Below, in pieces: positions 42,938 to 51,166 of a DNA stretch of 64,000 nt; the stretch's first letter is position 1; each line of letters begins with the position of its first letter. The position numbers and the translations under genes are program-made. The notes under the pieces were generated by a model. That model saw nothing but the letters and a program-made list of their open reading frames with translations. It had not been told where the DNA came from and made no database searches. Location of the stretch: positions 923,787 to 987,786 of the forward strand of contig NZ_LT700189.1 in the NCBI RefSeq assembly GCF_900155425.1. The letters are read 5' to 3'. Source of the stretch: Parabacteroides massiliensis. Its GTDB lineage: Bacteria; Bacteroidota; Bacteroidia; Bacteroidales; Tannerellaceae.

Positions 42938-43846
42938 ATGAAAAGAAATCTAAAAGACTACGGCCTATTAGTTCTAAAAGGCATGGGCATGGGTGCGGCA
43001 GATGTCGTGCCCGGCGTATCAGGCGGTACCATCGCCTTCATTGTTGGAATCTATGAAGAGTTGATCGATTCGATCAAAAGTATTAACGGAGCCAGCCTCA
43101 AACTGCTCTTCACCGGAAAAATCGCGGCATTCTGGAAAGCGATCAATGCCAACTTCCTGCTGTCCATCGTGGCAGGGATCGGGATCAGTATCTTTTCGTT
43201 GGCCAAACTCATCACCTGGCTGCTGACAGACCACCCGATCCTGGTCTGGTCCTTCTTCTTCGGATTGGTACTGGCTTCTACCTGGTTCGTTTCCAAAGAT
43301 ATCAAGAAGTGGGATTGGAAAACGATCCTGAGTTACATCATCGGGATTATCATAGCTTTTTACATAACGGTTGCAACACCGGCCGAGACACCTTCCAATC
43401 TGTTCTTTATCTTCCTTTGCGGGGCAATAGCTATCTGCGCCATGATCTTGCCGGGTATATCGGGCAGTTTCATTTTAGTGCTGTTAGGCAAGTATTTCTA
43501 TATCATGGAGGCGGTAAAAACATTCAATGTCCCCGTGATGCTGATGTTTATTTGCGGTGCAGCAATCGGTATCACCAGTTTCTCCCGTATCCTTTCGTTT
43601 GCCCTTCGCCGGTTTCACGACATTACGATCTCCGTATTGGCCGGCTTTATGCTGGGATCGCTGAACAAGGTCTGGCCTTGGAAAGAAACGATCGAAACCT
43701 ATACGGACAGTCATGGAGTCGTAAAACCGTTAGTCGAAGCCAACATCATGCCGAATCAACTTGTTTGGGAGGCTATCGGTCTGATGATCTTAGGTTATGC
43801 CATTGTCTACCTCCTGGAAAAGCTCTCGTCGAAAACAGTCGAATAG
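42938..43846 (+). CDS. DUF368 membrane protein (PopT-type undecaprenyl-phosphate translocase family)
   Basis: The 302-residue protein has about 8 membrane helices and an internal duplication. DVVPGVSGGT (about residues 23-32) is echoed by MILPGISGSF in the second half, the two PGxSG loops of DUF368. Members in staphylococci (PopT) and Vibrio are known to return undecaprenyl phosphate across the inner membrane, so the same carrier-lipid recycling is likely here. It follows the TPR gene by 2 nt. Its 3' end overlaps the convergent pgl gene by 40 nt. Confidence 0.9.
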   Translation: MKRNLKDYGLLVLKGMGMGAADVVPGVSGGTIAFIVGIYEELIDSIKSINGASLKLLFTGKIAAFWKAINANFLLSIVAGIGISIFSLAKLITWLLTDHPILVWSFFFGLVLASTWFVSKDIKKWDWKTILSYIIGIIIAFYITVATPAETPSNLFFIFLCGAIAICAMILPGISGSFILVLLGKYFYIMEAVKTFNVPVMLMFICGAAIGITSFSRILSFALRRFHDITISVLAGFMLGSLNKVWPWKETIETYTDSHGVVKPLVEANIMPNQLVWEAIGLMILGYAIVYLLEKLSSKTVE

Positions 43847-44538
43847 ACAAACGCCTCTACCGCATGGGAAAGAATATAGGCGGCTGGTGTAGGATTGGTT
43901 GCCGAATAGCCATTTTTCAGTTCTTCGAGCATCTCTTTCTTTCCCGGTCCCAAGACCGGGACCAGCAATGGCGAATCATTCAGGATCAGCGGGCCAGTCA
44001 TCGTAATGCGATACTGATGAGATCCGGAATGTTGGGAAACAGCATAATTACGGCTATCTGTCAATAACGGCAAAGTATCCGGAAAGATGGATGCGGTATG
44101 CGCATCGCCTCCGATCCCCAGTATGATGCAATCGAAACAAGGCAATTGCCCGTGCCGAGGCAGATACTCCTTCACGACACGCGAATAGCGCATCGCTTCC
44201 GTCCCCGGCTCCACTTCGCCATGAATGCGGTGCACATGGTCGGCCGGAATATGCAGCGGCTTGAACAAAAGCTCGTTTGCATATCTATAATTACTATCCG
44301 GGGCGGTTGGCGGAACGCATCGTTCATCCACCCAAAAGAAACGGACCGCATCCCAGTCGATCTTGTCTCTATATTCATCTCTCCAAAGAACAAACATTTT
44401 TTGTGCCGTCTCTCCTCCCGACAAGGCGAGGTTGAAAGGCCGACTGTCATCCTTCCGGTCCATATAGCGGACAAGTTCACCGGTCATTGCCTGGAGGGCA
44501 TCTTTATCGTCTTTAAAATTTTCTATTATCATAATCAT
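43807..44538 (-). CDS. pgl: 6-phosphogluconolactonase
   Basis: The 243-residue SugarP_isomerase-fold enzyme hydrolyses 6-phosphogluconolactone, the second step of the oxidative pentose phosphate pathway. Visible motifs are LALSGGETA, FFWVDERCVP and ILGIGGDAHTASIFP, all characteristic of DevB/Pgl. It is the last gene of the gnd-zwf-pgl operon, 10 nt after zwf. Its last 13 codons are read from DNA that also encodes the end of DUF368 on the other strand. Confidence 0.95.
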   Translation of the reverse strand: MIMIIENFKDDKDALQAMTGELVRYMDRKDDSRPFNLALSGGETAQKMFVLWRDEYRDKIDWDAVRFFWVDERCVPPTAPDSNYRYANELLFKPLHIPADHVHRIHGEVEPGTEAMRYSRVVKEYLPRHGQLPCFDCIILGIGGDAHTASIFPDTLPLLTDSRNYAVSQHSGSHQYRITMTGPLILNDSPLLVPVLGPGKKEMLEELKNGYSATNPTPAAYILSHAVEAFVYSTVFDESFSRR

Positions 44539-44548
44539 CTATTTTATA

Positions 44549-46018
44549 TCATTGACAACTTTGGCAAGAGCACTCCTTCGGTATCATCCCCAACTTGGCC
44601 TTTTCGAGCGGGCCGTCCTCACCGGGAGTATAGAAAAACAGATTTTTTGCGCCCTCTTCTTTCCAATGATGAAGGATCGGGTCGATCAATCGCCAACTTG
44701 CCTCCAAAGCATCACTACGAGCATACAAAGTCGAATCGCCCAACATGGCATCGAGCAACAGACGCTCATAGGCATCGGGCAGATAGTTCTTCGAAAGCGA
44801 ATCATAGCGGAAATCCATACCGACCTGCTTCACCGTGAAACCGGCTCCCGGCATCTTCAGACCGAACTTCAGCGTGATGCTCTCATTCGGCTGGATACGG
44901 ATAATCAGTTTGTTACAGGAGCCACCCGAACACTGTCCGGCGAATAACTGATGAGGAGTGGACTTGAAGTTCACCACAATCTCCGAACTCTTTTCCGACA
45001 ACTTCTTTCCGGTAAAAATATAGAACGGGACATCGCTCCAGCGCCAGTTATCGATAAACATTTTCATGGCGACGTAAGTCTCCGTGGTGGAGTCCGGCGC
45101 CACATTCTTCTCTTCCCGATAGCCCTCGTACTGGCCACGCACAATCAGGTTGTCCATATCATGCGTCTTATACGGACGCAAAGCGCGGAACACTTTCACA
45201 ATCTCATCGCGGATCGGTTCCGGTTCGAACACCGAAGGCGACTCCATCGCCGTAAAGGCCATCAGTTGTATCAGGTGGTTCTGGATCATATCTCGCAAGG
45301 CTCCCGCCCCATCATAATATTTGCCACGATTCTCCACACCAAGCGTTTCCGAGGCGCTGATCTCGATCGAATCGATATAATTACGGTTCCACAACGGTTC
45401 GAATATACCGTTGGAGAAACGGAGTACCAAGATGTTCTGCACCGTCTCCTTTCCTAAATAATGGTCGATACGGTAAATTTCCTTTTCATCGAAGATATGG
45501 ATAAGATGCTTGTTCAGCCGTTCGGCCGATTCAAGGCTCGTTCCGAAAGGCTTCTCCACGATCACGCGACGCCAGCCATCCTTGCTTCCGGCAACATTCA
45601 TCCCGTTTTCTTTCAGGCAAGCCGGAATCAGTTCATACATCGCCGGCGGTGTAGCAAGGTAATAAATGATCCTGTCCGGTAACTGCAGCTCTTGTTGTAA
45701 CAGACGGATACGATCTTTCAGTCTGCGGTATTCGGCAGAACGGGTCGAATCGAAAGCAAGGTAAAAGACACGGCGAAGGAAACTGTCCAGTTCGGCTTCG
45801 TCCACCTCTCTGTTCTTCAGGGATTCCCGGATATGCACCTTTTCGAAAGCGCGATATTCATCATCGGAATATTCCGTACGGGCCGCCCCCAAGATGGAGA
45901 AGCGCTCCGGCAATAATCCCCGAACGTGCAGCTCATAGAGCGAAGGCAGAAGTTTCCGCCCCGTCAGGTCGCCGGAAGCTCCGAATATGACTAACAATTG
46001 ATTGTTTGCTGTTTTCAT
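44549..46018 (-). CDS. zwf: Glucose-6-phosphate 1-dehydrogenase
   Basis: The 489-residue enzyme oxidises glucose 6-phosphate and makes NADPH. The N-terminal Rossmann motif FGASGDLTGRKLLPSLY and the active-site motif RIDHYLGKE with the catalytic His are intact, and length is standard. The C-terminus ends in CSCQSCQ, an unusual Cys-rich tail that might bind metal. It is the middle gene of the operon. The 128-nt gap to gnd contains a REP-like repeat copy (46104-46130). Confidence 0.97.
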   Translation of the reverse strand: MKTANNQLLVIFGASGDLTGRKLLPSLYELHVRGLLPERFSILGAARTEYSDDEYRAFEKVHIRESLKNREVDEAELDSFLRRVFYLAFDSTRSAEYRRLKDRIRLLQQELQLPDRIIYYLATPPAMYELIPACLKENGMNVAGSKDGWRRVIVEKPFGTSLESAERLNKHLIHIFDEKEIYRIDHYLGKETVQNILVLRFSNGIFEPLWNRNYIDSIEISASETLGVENRGKYYDGAGALRDMIQNHLIQLMAFTAMESPSVFEPEPIRDEIVKVFRALRPYKTHDMDNLIVRGQYEGYREEKNVAPDSTTETYVAMKMFIDNWRWSDVPFYIFTGKKLSEKSSEIVVNFKSTPHQLFAGQCSGGSCNKLIIRIQPNESITLKFGLKMPGAGFTVKQVGMDFRYDSLSKNYLPDAYERLLLDAMLGDSTLYARSDALEASWRLIDPILHHWKEEGAKNLFFYTPGEDGPLEKAKLGMIPKECSCQSCQ

Positions 46019-46103
46019 TTGCTTTTAAAATTTAATGATGCCGAAGCCCGTTGGGACACGGTTCTACTCCGCCCGATGAAAATCACCCTATCGGACAACG
46101 ATA

Positions 46104-46130
46104 GGCAGAGCAGAGCCCTGCCCCTACAAG
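46104..46130. repeat. REP-like repeat copy between gnd and zwf
   Basis: It is 27 nt identical to 34676-34702 in the RAYT gene. The right arm CTGCCCCTAC is intact and the left arm has lost two G, weakening the palindrome. CAACG precedes both copies. Confidence 0.9.
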
Positions 46131-46146
46131 AGACGATGTCGGTAAT

Positions 46147-47640
46147 TCAGACGTTATACGTTCCCGAAACCGTACGGCCACCTTCTCCTGTCCAGTCGGT
46201 GTGGAAGAAATGACCACGTTCGCGATCGACACGTTCGTAAGTATGAGCTCCGAAATAGTCGCGTTGCGCCTGAATCATATTAGCAGCCGAATGCAGCGTG
46301 CACAGCCCGTCGAAGTAACTTAATGCCGAACTCATGGCAGGCAGTGCAATCCCACTCAACGCTCCTTCGGCGACAATCCGGCGCCAAGCGGGAAGAGAAG
46401 CCTGTATCTTGTTACGGAAAAAGTCATCGAAGAGCAAGTTTTCCAAGTCCGGCTCCTTCCGGTATGCATCCGTGACCTTTTGCAAGAAGACGGAACGGAT
46501 GATACACCCTTTACGCCAGATACGGGCAATCGTCCCGTAATCCAACTCCCACCCATAATGAACGGAAGCCCGGTGAAGCAAAGAGAATCCTTGTGCATAG
46601 GAAACCAGCTTGGCTGCGTATAGTGCCTGGCGGACGTCTTCAATAGACAATTGAGAATTGACAATTGACAAATTTTCTTTCTCTTCCAATTGTCCATTAT
46701 CTACTTTCAATTGTCCATTGTAAAGTCTTGCCGCCTTTACTCGCTCGGGATATAAGGCCGAGAGCAGGCGGGCGTAGACAGCTTCCGTAATCAACGTCAG
46801 CGGATCGTTCTCGTCCATTGCCGCAATTGCGCTCCATTTACCGGTTCCTTTCTGTCCGGCGACATCCAATATCTTGTCGAGCAACGGTTTTCCGTCTTCA
46901 TCACGGAAACGCAAGATACGGGCAGTTATCTCGATCAGGAAACTATCCAATTCCCCACCGTTCCATTCATCAAAAACAACGGCCATCGCATCGTTGTCCA
47001 ATCCTTTCCGCCTCTTCAACAGCGAATAAGCTTCGGAAATAAGCTGCATATCGCCATATTCGATACCATTGTGCACCATTTTCACAAAATGGCCTGCTCC
47101 CCCCGTTCCGATCCATTCGCAGCAAGGCGAACCGTCGTCCAACTTGACGGAAATTCCCTGCAAGAAACCTTTCACCAGCGGCCAGGCATCCGCCGAACCT
47201 CCGGGCATCACGGACGGACCGTGCAAGGCTCCTTCCTCGCCACCCGAAATCCCGGTTCCGACAAAATAGATCCCTTTCTCCTCCAAATCCTTCACACGCC
47301 GTTCCGTGTCGTGAAAATCAGAATTGCCTCCGTCGATAATCACATCGCCCGGTGAAAGGAAAGGGAGCAATTGCGAGACCAGCTCGTCTACGGGACGCCC
47401 CGCCTTGACCATCATCATGATGACATGGGAACTTTTTACCGAACCGACCAATTGTCCGATCGAATGCGTTCCGATAAAATGCCTGCCTTTGCCCCGGCCA
47501 CTGACAAAACGGTCCACGACACCCTCTTCTCCGGGTACGCTCCGGTTATATACAGCCACCGTGAAACCTTTACTTTCCATATTGAGCGCCAAGTTCTCGC
47601 CCATCACGGCAAGCCCGATCAATCCTATATCAGCTTTCAT
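46147..47640 (-). CDS. gnd: 6-phosphogluconate dehydrogenase with repeat-encoded insertion
   Basis: The 497-residue enzyme oxidatively decarboxylates 6-phosphogluconate to ribulose 5-phosphate. The Rossmann motif GLAVMGENLALN, GTGISGGEEGA, the catalytic Lys in GHFVKMVHNGIEYGDM and the C-terminal AQRDYFGAHTYER are intact. Residues about 307-333, between KAARLY and EDVRQALY, are encoded by AT-rich palindromic repeats (46641-46719) in frame. E. coli Gnd has a shorter unrelated linker here, so the protein is roughly 12 residues longer at this point. It heads the gnd-zwf-pgl operon. Confidence 0.95.
   Translation of the reverse strand: MKADIGLIGLAVMGENLALNMESKGFTVAVYNRSVPGEEGVVDRFVSGRGKGRHFIGTHSIGQLVGSVKSSHVIMMMVKAGRPVDELVSQLLPFLSPGDVIIDGGNSDFHDTERRVKDLEEKGIYFVGTGISGGEEGALHGPSVMPGGSADAWPLVKGFLQGISVKLDDGSPCCEWIGTGGAGHFVKMVHNGIEYGDMQLISEAYSLLKRRKGLDNDAMAVVFDEWNGGELDSFLIEITARILRFRDEDGKPLLDKILDVAGQKGTGKWSAIAAMDENDPLTLITEAVYARLLSALYPERVKAARLYNGQLKVDNGQLEEKENLSIVNSQLSIEDVRQALYAAKLVSYAQGFSLLHRASVHYGWELDYGTIARIWRKGCIIRSVFLQKVTDAYRKEPDLENLLFDDFFRNKIQASLPAWRRIVAEGALSGIALPAMSSALSYFDGLCTLHSAANMIQAQRDYFGAHTYERVDRERGHFFHTDWTGEGGRTVSGTYNV
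46641..46719. repeat. Palindromic repeat element inside gnd
   Basis: CAATTGTCCATT occurs at 46687-46698 and 46708-46719, 21 bp apart. The inverse-like GACAATTGA occurs at 46646-46654 and 46660-46668. The two halves are imperfectly complementary, so the 79 nt can fold into a hairpin. Its length and frame leave the gnd reading frame open. Confidence 0.8.
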
Positions 47641-47770
47641 ATCTCAGTTGTTTCATTTTATGTTGAAATCTATTTAAGGAACACTCTTTTTAACCTAATT
47701 GTTTCCAACAAATTTCTATTTATCATTCCGTTTTCTCTTCGACAGCCCGTTATTTTTCGCAAACTTTAGA

Positions 47771-47778
47771 TACATTTG
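47771..47778 (+). promoter_or_regulatory. -7 box (TACATTTG) of the glycerate kinase gene
   Basis: The match lies 39 nt before ATG 47817. Confidence 0.5.
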
Positions 47779-47816
47779 AACCCACAAATCACCTGAATCA
47801 CCATAAGACGGATAAC

Positions 47817-48974
47817 ATGAATAAAGCAGTAATAGCCATCGACTCTTTTAAAGGCTGCCTGACCTCGAAAGAGGCCGGGAGTGCAGTAATGGAAGGAATC
47901 AAAACGATCTTTCCCGATTGTGAAACCTTGCTGTTTCCGATCGCCGACGGAGGCGAAGGAATGCTGGACGTACTCATCTCCGCAACAAAAGGAAAATACC
48001 GGACCCTGCCGGCACACGGTCCTTTGATGGAACCCATGCAGGGCCGGTACGGCATTTCGGGCGACGGGCAGACAGCCCTGATCGAGATGGCGGCCGTCAG
48101 CGGTTTGCCTTTGGTCCCCGAAGGGAAAAGGAATCCGATGCTGACAACTACTTACGGGACGGGAGAACTGATTTTCGACGCACTCGAACAAGGTTGCCGC
48201 CGCTTTATCGTGGGCATAGGCGGCAGTGCCACCAACGACGCAGGGTTAGGAGCGCTGCAAGCCTTAGGGTTCCGTTTCCTGGACAAACGGGGAAACCGGT
48301 TGGGGACAGGCGGCAAGATCATGTCGCAGGTAGCCTCCATCGACACATCTACCGTACATCCGGCATTAAAGGAGGCCCGCTTCACGATCGCCTGCGACGT
48401 GCGTAATCCCTTCTGCGGATCTGATGGAGCAGCTTATGTCTTCGCTCCGCAAAAGGGAGCCGATACCAGGATGGTCAAAGAGCTGGACGAGGGGATGCAG
48501 ACGCTTTCACGGGTTATCCGGTCGGTTACCGGCAAAGACATTTCGGATATTCCCGGAGCCGGGGCAGCCGGAGGAATGGGCGGAGGTTTCCTGGCGTTCC
48601 TGAATGCCGAGTTGAAGCCGGGTATCCGCCTGATGCTGGACACGCTGGACTTCGGCAAGAAAATAAAGGGAGCCGACCTGATCTTTACCGGTGAAGGACG
48701 GGCCGATCGGCAGACAGCGATGGGAAAAGTGCCCTCCGGTATACTGGAAGAGGCCCGGAAACAGAATATTCCCGTCATCGTGCTTGCGGGAAGCATAGAA
48801 GATACGGACCAGATGAACCGGGCCGGCTTTCAGGGAATATTCTCGATCACACCCGGCCCCGTCACGATGGAGAAAGCGATGGAATCGGAGTTTGCCAAAG
48901 AAAACATCCGCAGGTTGGTGATTCAGATTTGTTCGGTAATCCGCCCGTTCAGAAATTCTTCTTCTCGTCGATGA
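47817..48974 (+). CDS. Glycerate kinase (GarK/GlxK family)
   Basis: The 385-residue enzyme phosphorylates D-glycerate, feeding it into glycolysis. Family motifs are IAIDSFKGCLTSKEA at the N-terminus, IADGGEGM, GIGGSATNDAGLGALQALG, GAGAAGGMGGGF and LIFTGEGRADRQTAMGKVP. These define the class II glycerate kinase family, whose members yield 2-phosphoglycerate. It stands alone, divergent from gnd. Its 3' end overlaps the convergent GT2 gene by 26 nt, and its last residues (NSSSRR) come from that overlap. Confidence 0.93.
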   Translation: MNKAVIAIDSFKGCLTSKEAGSAVMEGIKTIFPDCETLLFPIADGGEGMLDVLISATKGKYRTLPAHGPLMEPMQGRYGISGDGQTALIEMAAVSGLPLVPEGKRNPMLTTTYGTGELIFDALEQGCRRFIVGIGGSATNDAGLGALQALGFRFLDKRGNRLGTGGKIMSQVASIDTSTVHPALKEARFTIACDVRNPFCGSDGAAYVFAPQKGADTRMVKELDEGMQTLSRVIRSVTGKDISDIPGAGAAGGMGGGFLAFLNAELKPGIRLMLDTLDFGKKIKGADLIFTGEGRADRQTAMGKVPSGILEEARKQNIPVIVLAGSIEDTDQMNRAGFQGIFSITPGPVTMEKAMESEFAKENIRRLVIQICSVIRPFRNSSSRR

Positions 48975-49887
48975 TATATTCCGGACGCGCTTTGATCTCG
49001 TCAAACAAGATGCCGACATACTGGCCTAACACACCGACCGTCAGCAATTGGACGCCACCAAAGAAAATGACGGAAGTCATGATGGAGGTCCAGCCTGTTT
49101 CAGCATTACTGAAGCCGTATATCTTGCCTAAGGTAAACCAGACGGCCAGTATGATGCCGACCAATACGGCAACGAACCCCAAGCTCGTCGCCAGGCGCAA
49201 CGGCTTTTTGGAGAAATAAAGCATGGCGGTGGTGGCAAACTTCCACATCTTGCTGAACGGATATTTCGTCTCTCCGGCGATGCGTGCCTCCCGTTCGTAA
49301 TAGAAAGGAACCTGTTTGAACCCGACCCAGCTGATCAGTCCGCGAATATATTTCCCTCGCTCCTGAAAACGGTCGAACTGGTCCATTACCTTCCGGTCTA
49401 TCATACGGAAATCGCCTGTATCCAACGGGAAATTCACATCACTCATATAGTTCAGCATACGGTAAAAAGCCTTCGCCGTCACTTTCTTGAAAAGCCCTTC
49501 CCCTTCGCGGGACTTGCGGACGCAATAAACCACGTTCGCCTGCTCCTTTTCTTGCATTTCAAGGATGGAAGGGATAAGTTCGGGAGGGTCCTGCATATCG
49601 GCATCCAGTATGACAGCCAGATCGGCATCACAATTATTGATACCTGCCGTTACAGCTGGCTGATGTCCGAAGTTGCGGGAGAAATGGATCACCTTCACTT
49701 GCGGGTCGGAAGCCGCGATCTCGTCCAGCATCGGGCGCGTCCGGTCTCTGCTGCCGTCGTTGATATAGATGATTTCCGTTAGAACAGAGAGCTTCTGCAA
49801 CGCCTCCCGTGTACGCCGGTATGATTCGGCAATGACCAACTCCTCGTTATAACAAGGGACTATGACCGCAAGTTTCTTCATCTGCAT
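48949..49887 (-). CDS. GT2 polyprenyl-phosphate glycosyltransferase (GtrB/DPM1-like)
   Basis: The 312-residue protein has a GT-A domain (VIVPCYNEE at 8-16, INDGSRDRT, ILDADMQDPPE as the metal-binding DxD region, DTGDFRMIDRKV). Two C-terminal membrane helices follow (about 225-250 and 262-290). This is the layout of GtrB and ArnC-like enzymes that load a sugar onto undecaprenyl phosphate at the inner membrane. The GtrA-family flippase gene directly upstream (abutting) supports that role. The sugar and final acceptor are unknown; a matching transferase such as the ArnT-like gene at 10833 lies far away. Confidence 0.92.
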   Translation of the reverse strand: MQMKKLAVIVPCYNEELVIAESYRRTREALQKLSVLTEIIYINDGSRDRTRPMLDEIAASDPQVKVIHFSRNFGHQPAVTAGINNCDADLAVILDADMQDPPELIPSILEMQEKEQANVVYCVRKSREGEGLFKKVTAKAFYRMLNYMSDVNFPLDTGDFRMIDRKVMDQFDRFQERGKYIRGLISWVGFKQVPFYYEREARIAGETKYPFSKMWKFATTAMLYFSKKPLRLATSLGFVAVLVGIILAVWFTLGKIYGFSNAETGWTSIMTSVIFFGGVQLLTVGVLGQYVGILFDEIKARPEYIIDEKKNF

Positions 49888-50271
49888 TTAAGCCTTAAAA
49901 GTATAGAATTTATTCATGATAAAATTAATCACCGTATAAAAAGCCATTGCTATCAATTGGTTATAATACGAGTCGATCGACAGGTATGGATTCAGGACAT
50001 ACACCAAAAGCCCCAACTGCAACAGATAGCACACTCCGAACACGACACCGAAACGGACGGCACTGCCGATCCATCCGGCCGAGCTCCGGAATGTCCATTG
50101 CTTATTCCATATAAAACTATTCAACACGCCTGCAGCATAACCGACCACATTCGAAACGACATCCGAACATCCGAACAGCTTCATCATGATCCAGATGACA
50201 ACGGCGGTTATCACCGTATTACTCACTCCCACTATACCATATTTAATGGCTTGCTTGACTGTTTCCTCCAT
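49888..50271 (-). CDS. GtrA-family membrane protein
   Basis: The 127-residue protein has four membrane helices and the GtrA signature: KYGIVGVSNTVITAV near the start, AAGVLNSFIWNKQWTF in the middle and FIMNKFYTFKA at the end. GtrA-like proteins are thought to flip undecaprenyl-phosphate-linked sugars made by the GtrB partner. It begins 29 nt inside the upstream hypothetical gene and abuts the GT2 gene, so the three are an operon. Confidence 0.92.
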   Translation of the reverse strand: MEETVKQAIKYGIVGVSNTVITAVVIWIMMKLFGCSDVVSNVVGYAAGVLNSFIWNKQWTFRSSAGWIGSAVRFGVVFGVCYLLQLGLLVYVLNPYLSIDSYYNQLIAMAFYTVINFIMNKFYTFKA

Positions 50272-51001
50272 TCTTTCTTATAATCTCATCCACTTCCTCG
50301 GCCGACAGCTCCTTCACGTTCGTAATCGTGAAGACCTGCGAAAGAAAATCTCCATATTGGTTACATTCGTTGATCACCCTGTCCAGCGTCAGCTTGATAT
50401 CGGCCCGGACCGGGATCAGGAAAACCAGTTCCATATGTTTTTCCCCTATTGTCAACCGCTCGATTTCGCAATCCGCTTTTTCAAGGAAATAGGGGAATTC
50501 TCGTTCGATCACTTTCTTCTGATACTCCAGAAACGGTTTCAGTTCATTCGCCAGGATCAGCACATAAAAGCGCAACTTTTCCCCTTTTCCTCCCAAACCG
50601 GTAGAGATATAAATCTGCTTCTCGTCCGACAGTTCGGATTCCAGAGCGATACGGCTTTCCATCAAAGCCATATAAGCCCAATCCGCCACATCCGGGTCCG
50701 GAGCTTGAGCATATTCTTCCAGTATCCGGTATGCTTTTACCTGCCGCGAAGTAGCGAGCATAGACAATACAAACTTCTTATGTTCCGCTGTCGATTCGGG
50801 ATCGTCCAGGCTATTCTCGAAAATCGAAAAATCCATTTCCGAAACATCCGGCTTATCCGGATCTTTCCTGATCTTTTCCGAATATTTAAAATACTCCATC
50901 TGCCGTTCTACGGGTACACGCTGTTCTAATATATGGAAATGTCCGTCAATCTTACTAAAAGAGTCCCGGAACTTCTTGAAAATATCATTATCCTCTTTCA
51001 T
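50243..51001 (-). CDS. Conserved hypothetical cytosolic protein
   Basis: The 252-residue protein has no signal peptide or membrane segment. It is helical in the first half (HEAT-like pairs around MLATSRQVKAYRILEEYA and DWAYMALMESRIALESEL). An alpha/beta second half follows (LRFYVLILANELKPFLEY, LELVFLIP-type strands). I do not recognise a named family. It is the first gene of the operon with GtrA and GT2, overlapping gtrA by 29 nt. A -7 box at 51052 precedes it. Confidence 0.75.
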   Translation of the reverse strand: MKEDNDIFKKFRDSFSKIDGHFHILEQRVPVERQMEYFKYSEKIRKDPDKPDVSEMDFSIFENSLDDPESTAEHKKFVLSMLATSRQVKAYRILEEYAQAPDPDVADWAYMALMESRIALESELSDEKQIYISTGLGGKGEKLRFYVLILANELKPFLEYQKKVIEREFPYFLEKADCEIERLTIGEKHMELVFLIPVRADIKLTLDRVINECNQYGDFLSQVFTITNVKELSAEEVDEIIRKNGGNSQASH

Positions 51002-51051
51002 AAAGCCTGCTTTTTAGTTCTGTACATATCCAATAAAACAAGAAACCAAGA

Positions 51052-51059
51052 CAAATGTA
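51052..51059 (-). promoter_or_regulatory. -7 box (TACATTTG) of the hypothetical-gtrA-GT2 operon
   Basis: A reverse-strand match lies 51 nt before the start at 51001. Confidence 0.5.
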
Positions 51060-51166
51060 AGGCTTTTTTCGCGATAAATAACTTATAGCAGGGATAAAAT
51101 TACGCTCCGGCATCAACAAGGGGAAGCCCAAGCCGACCGGAAACAGGACAAACATTCCGGCATTCA

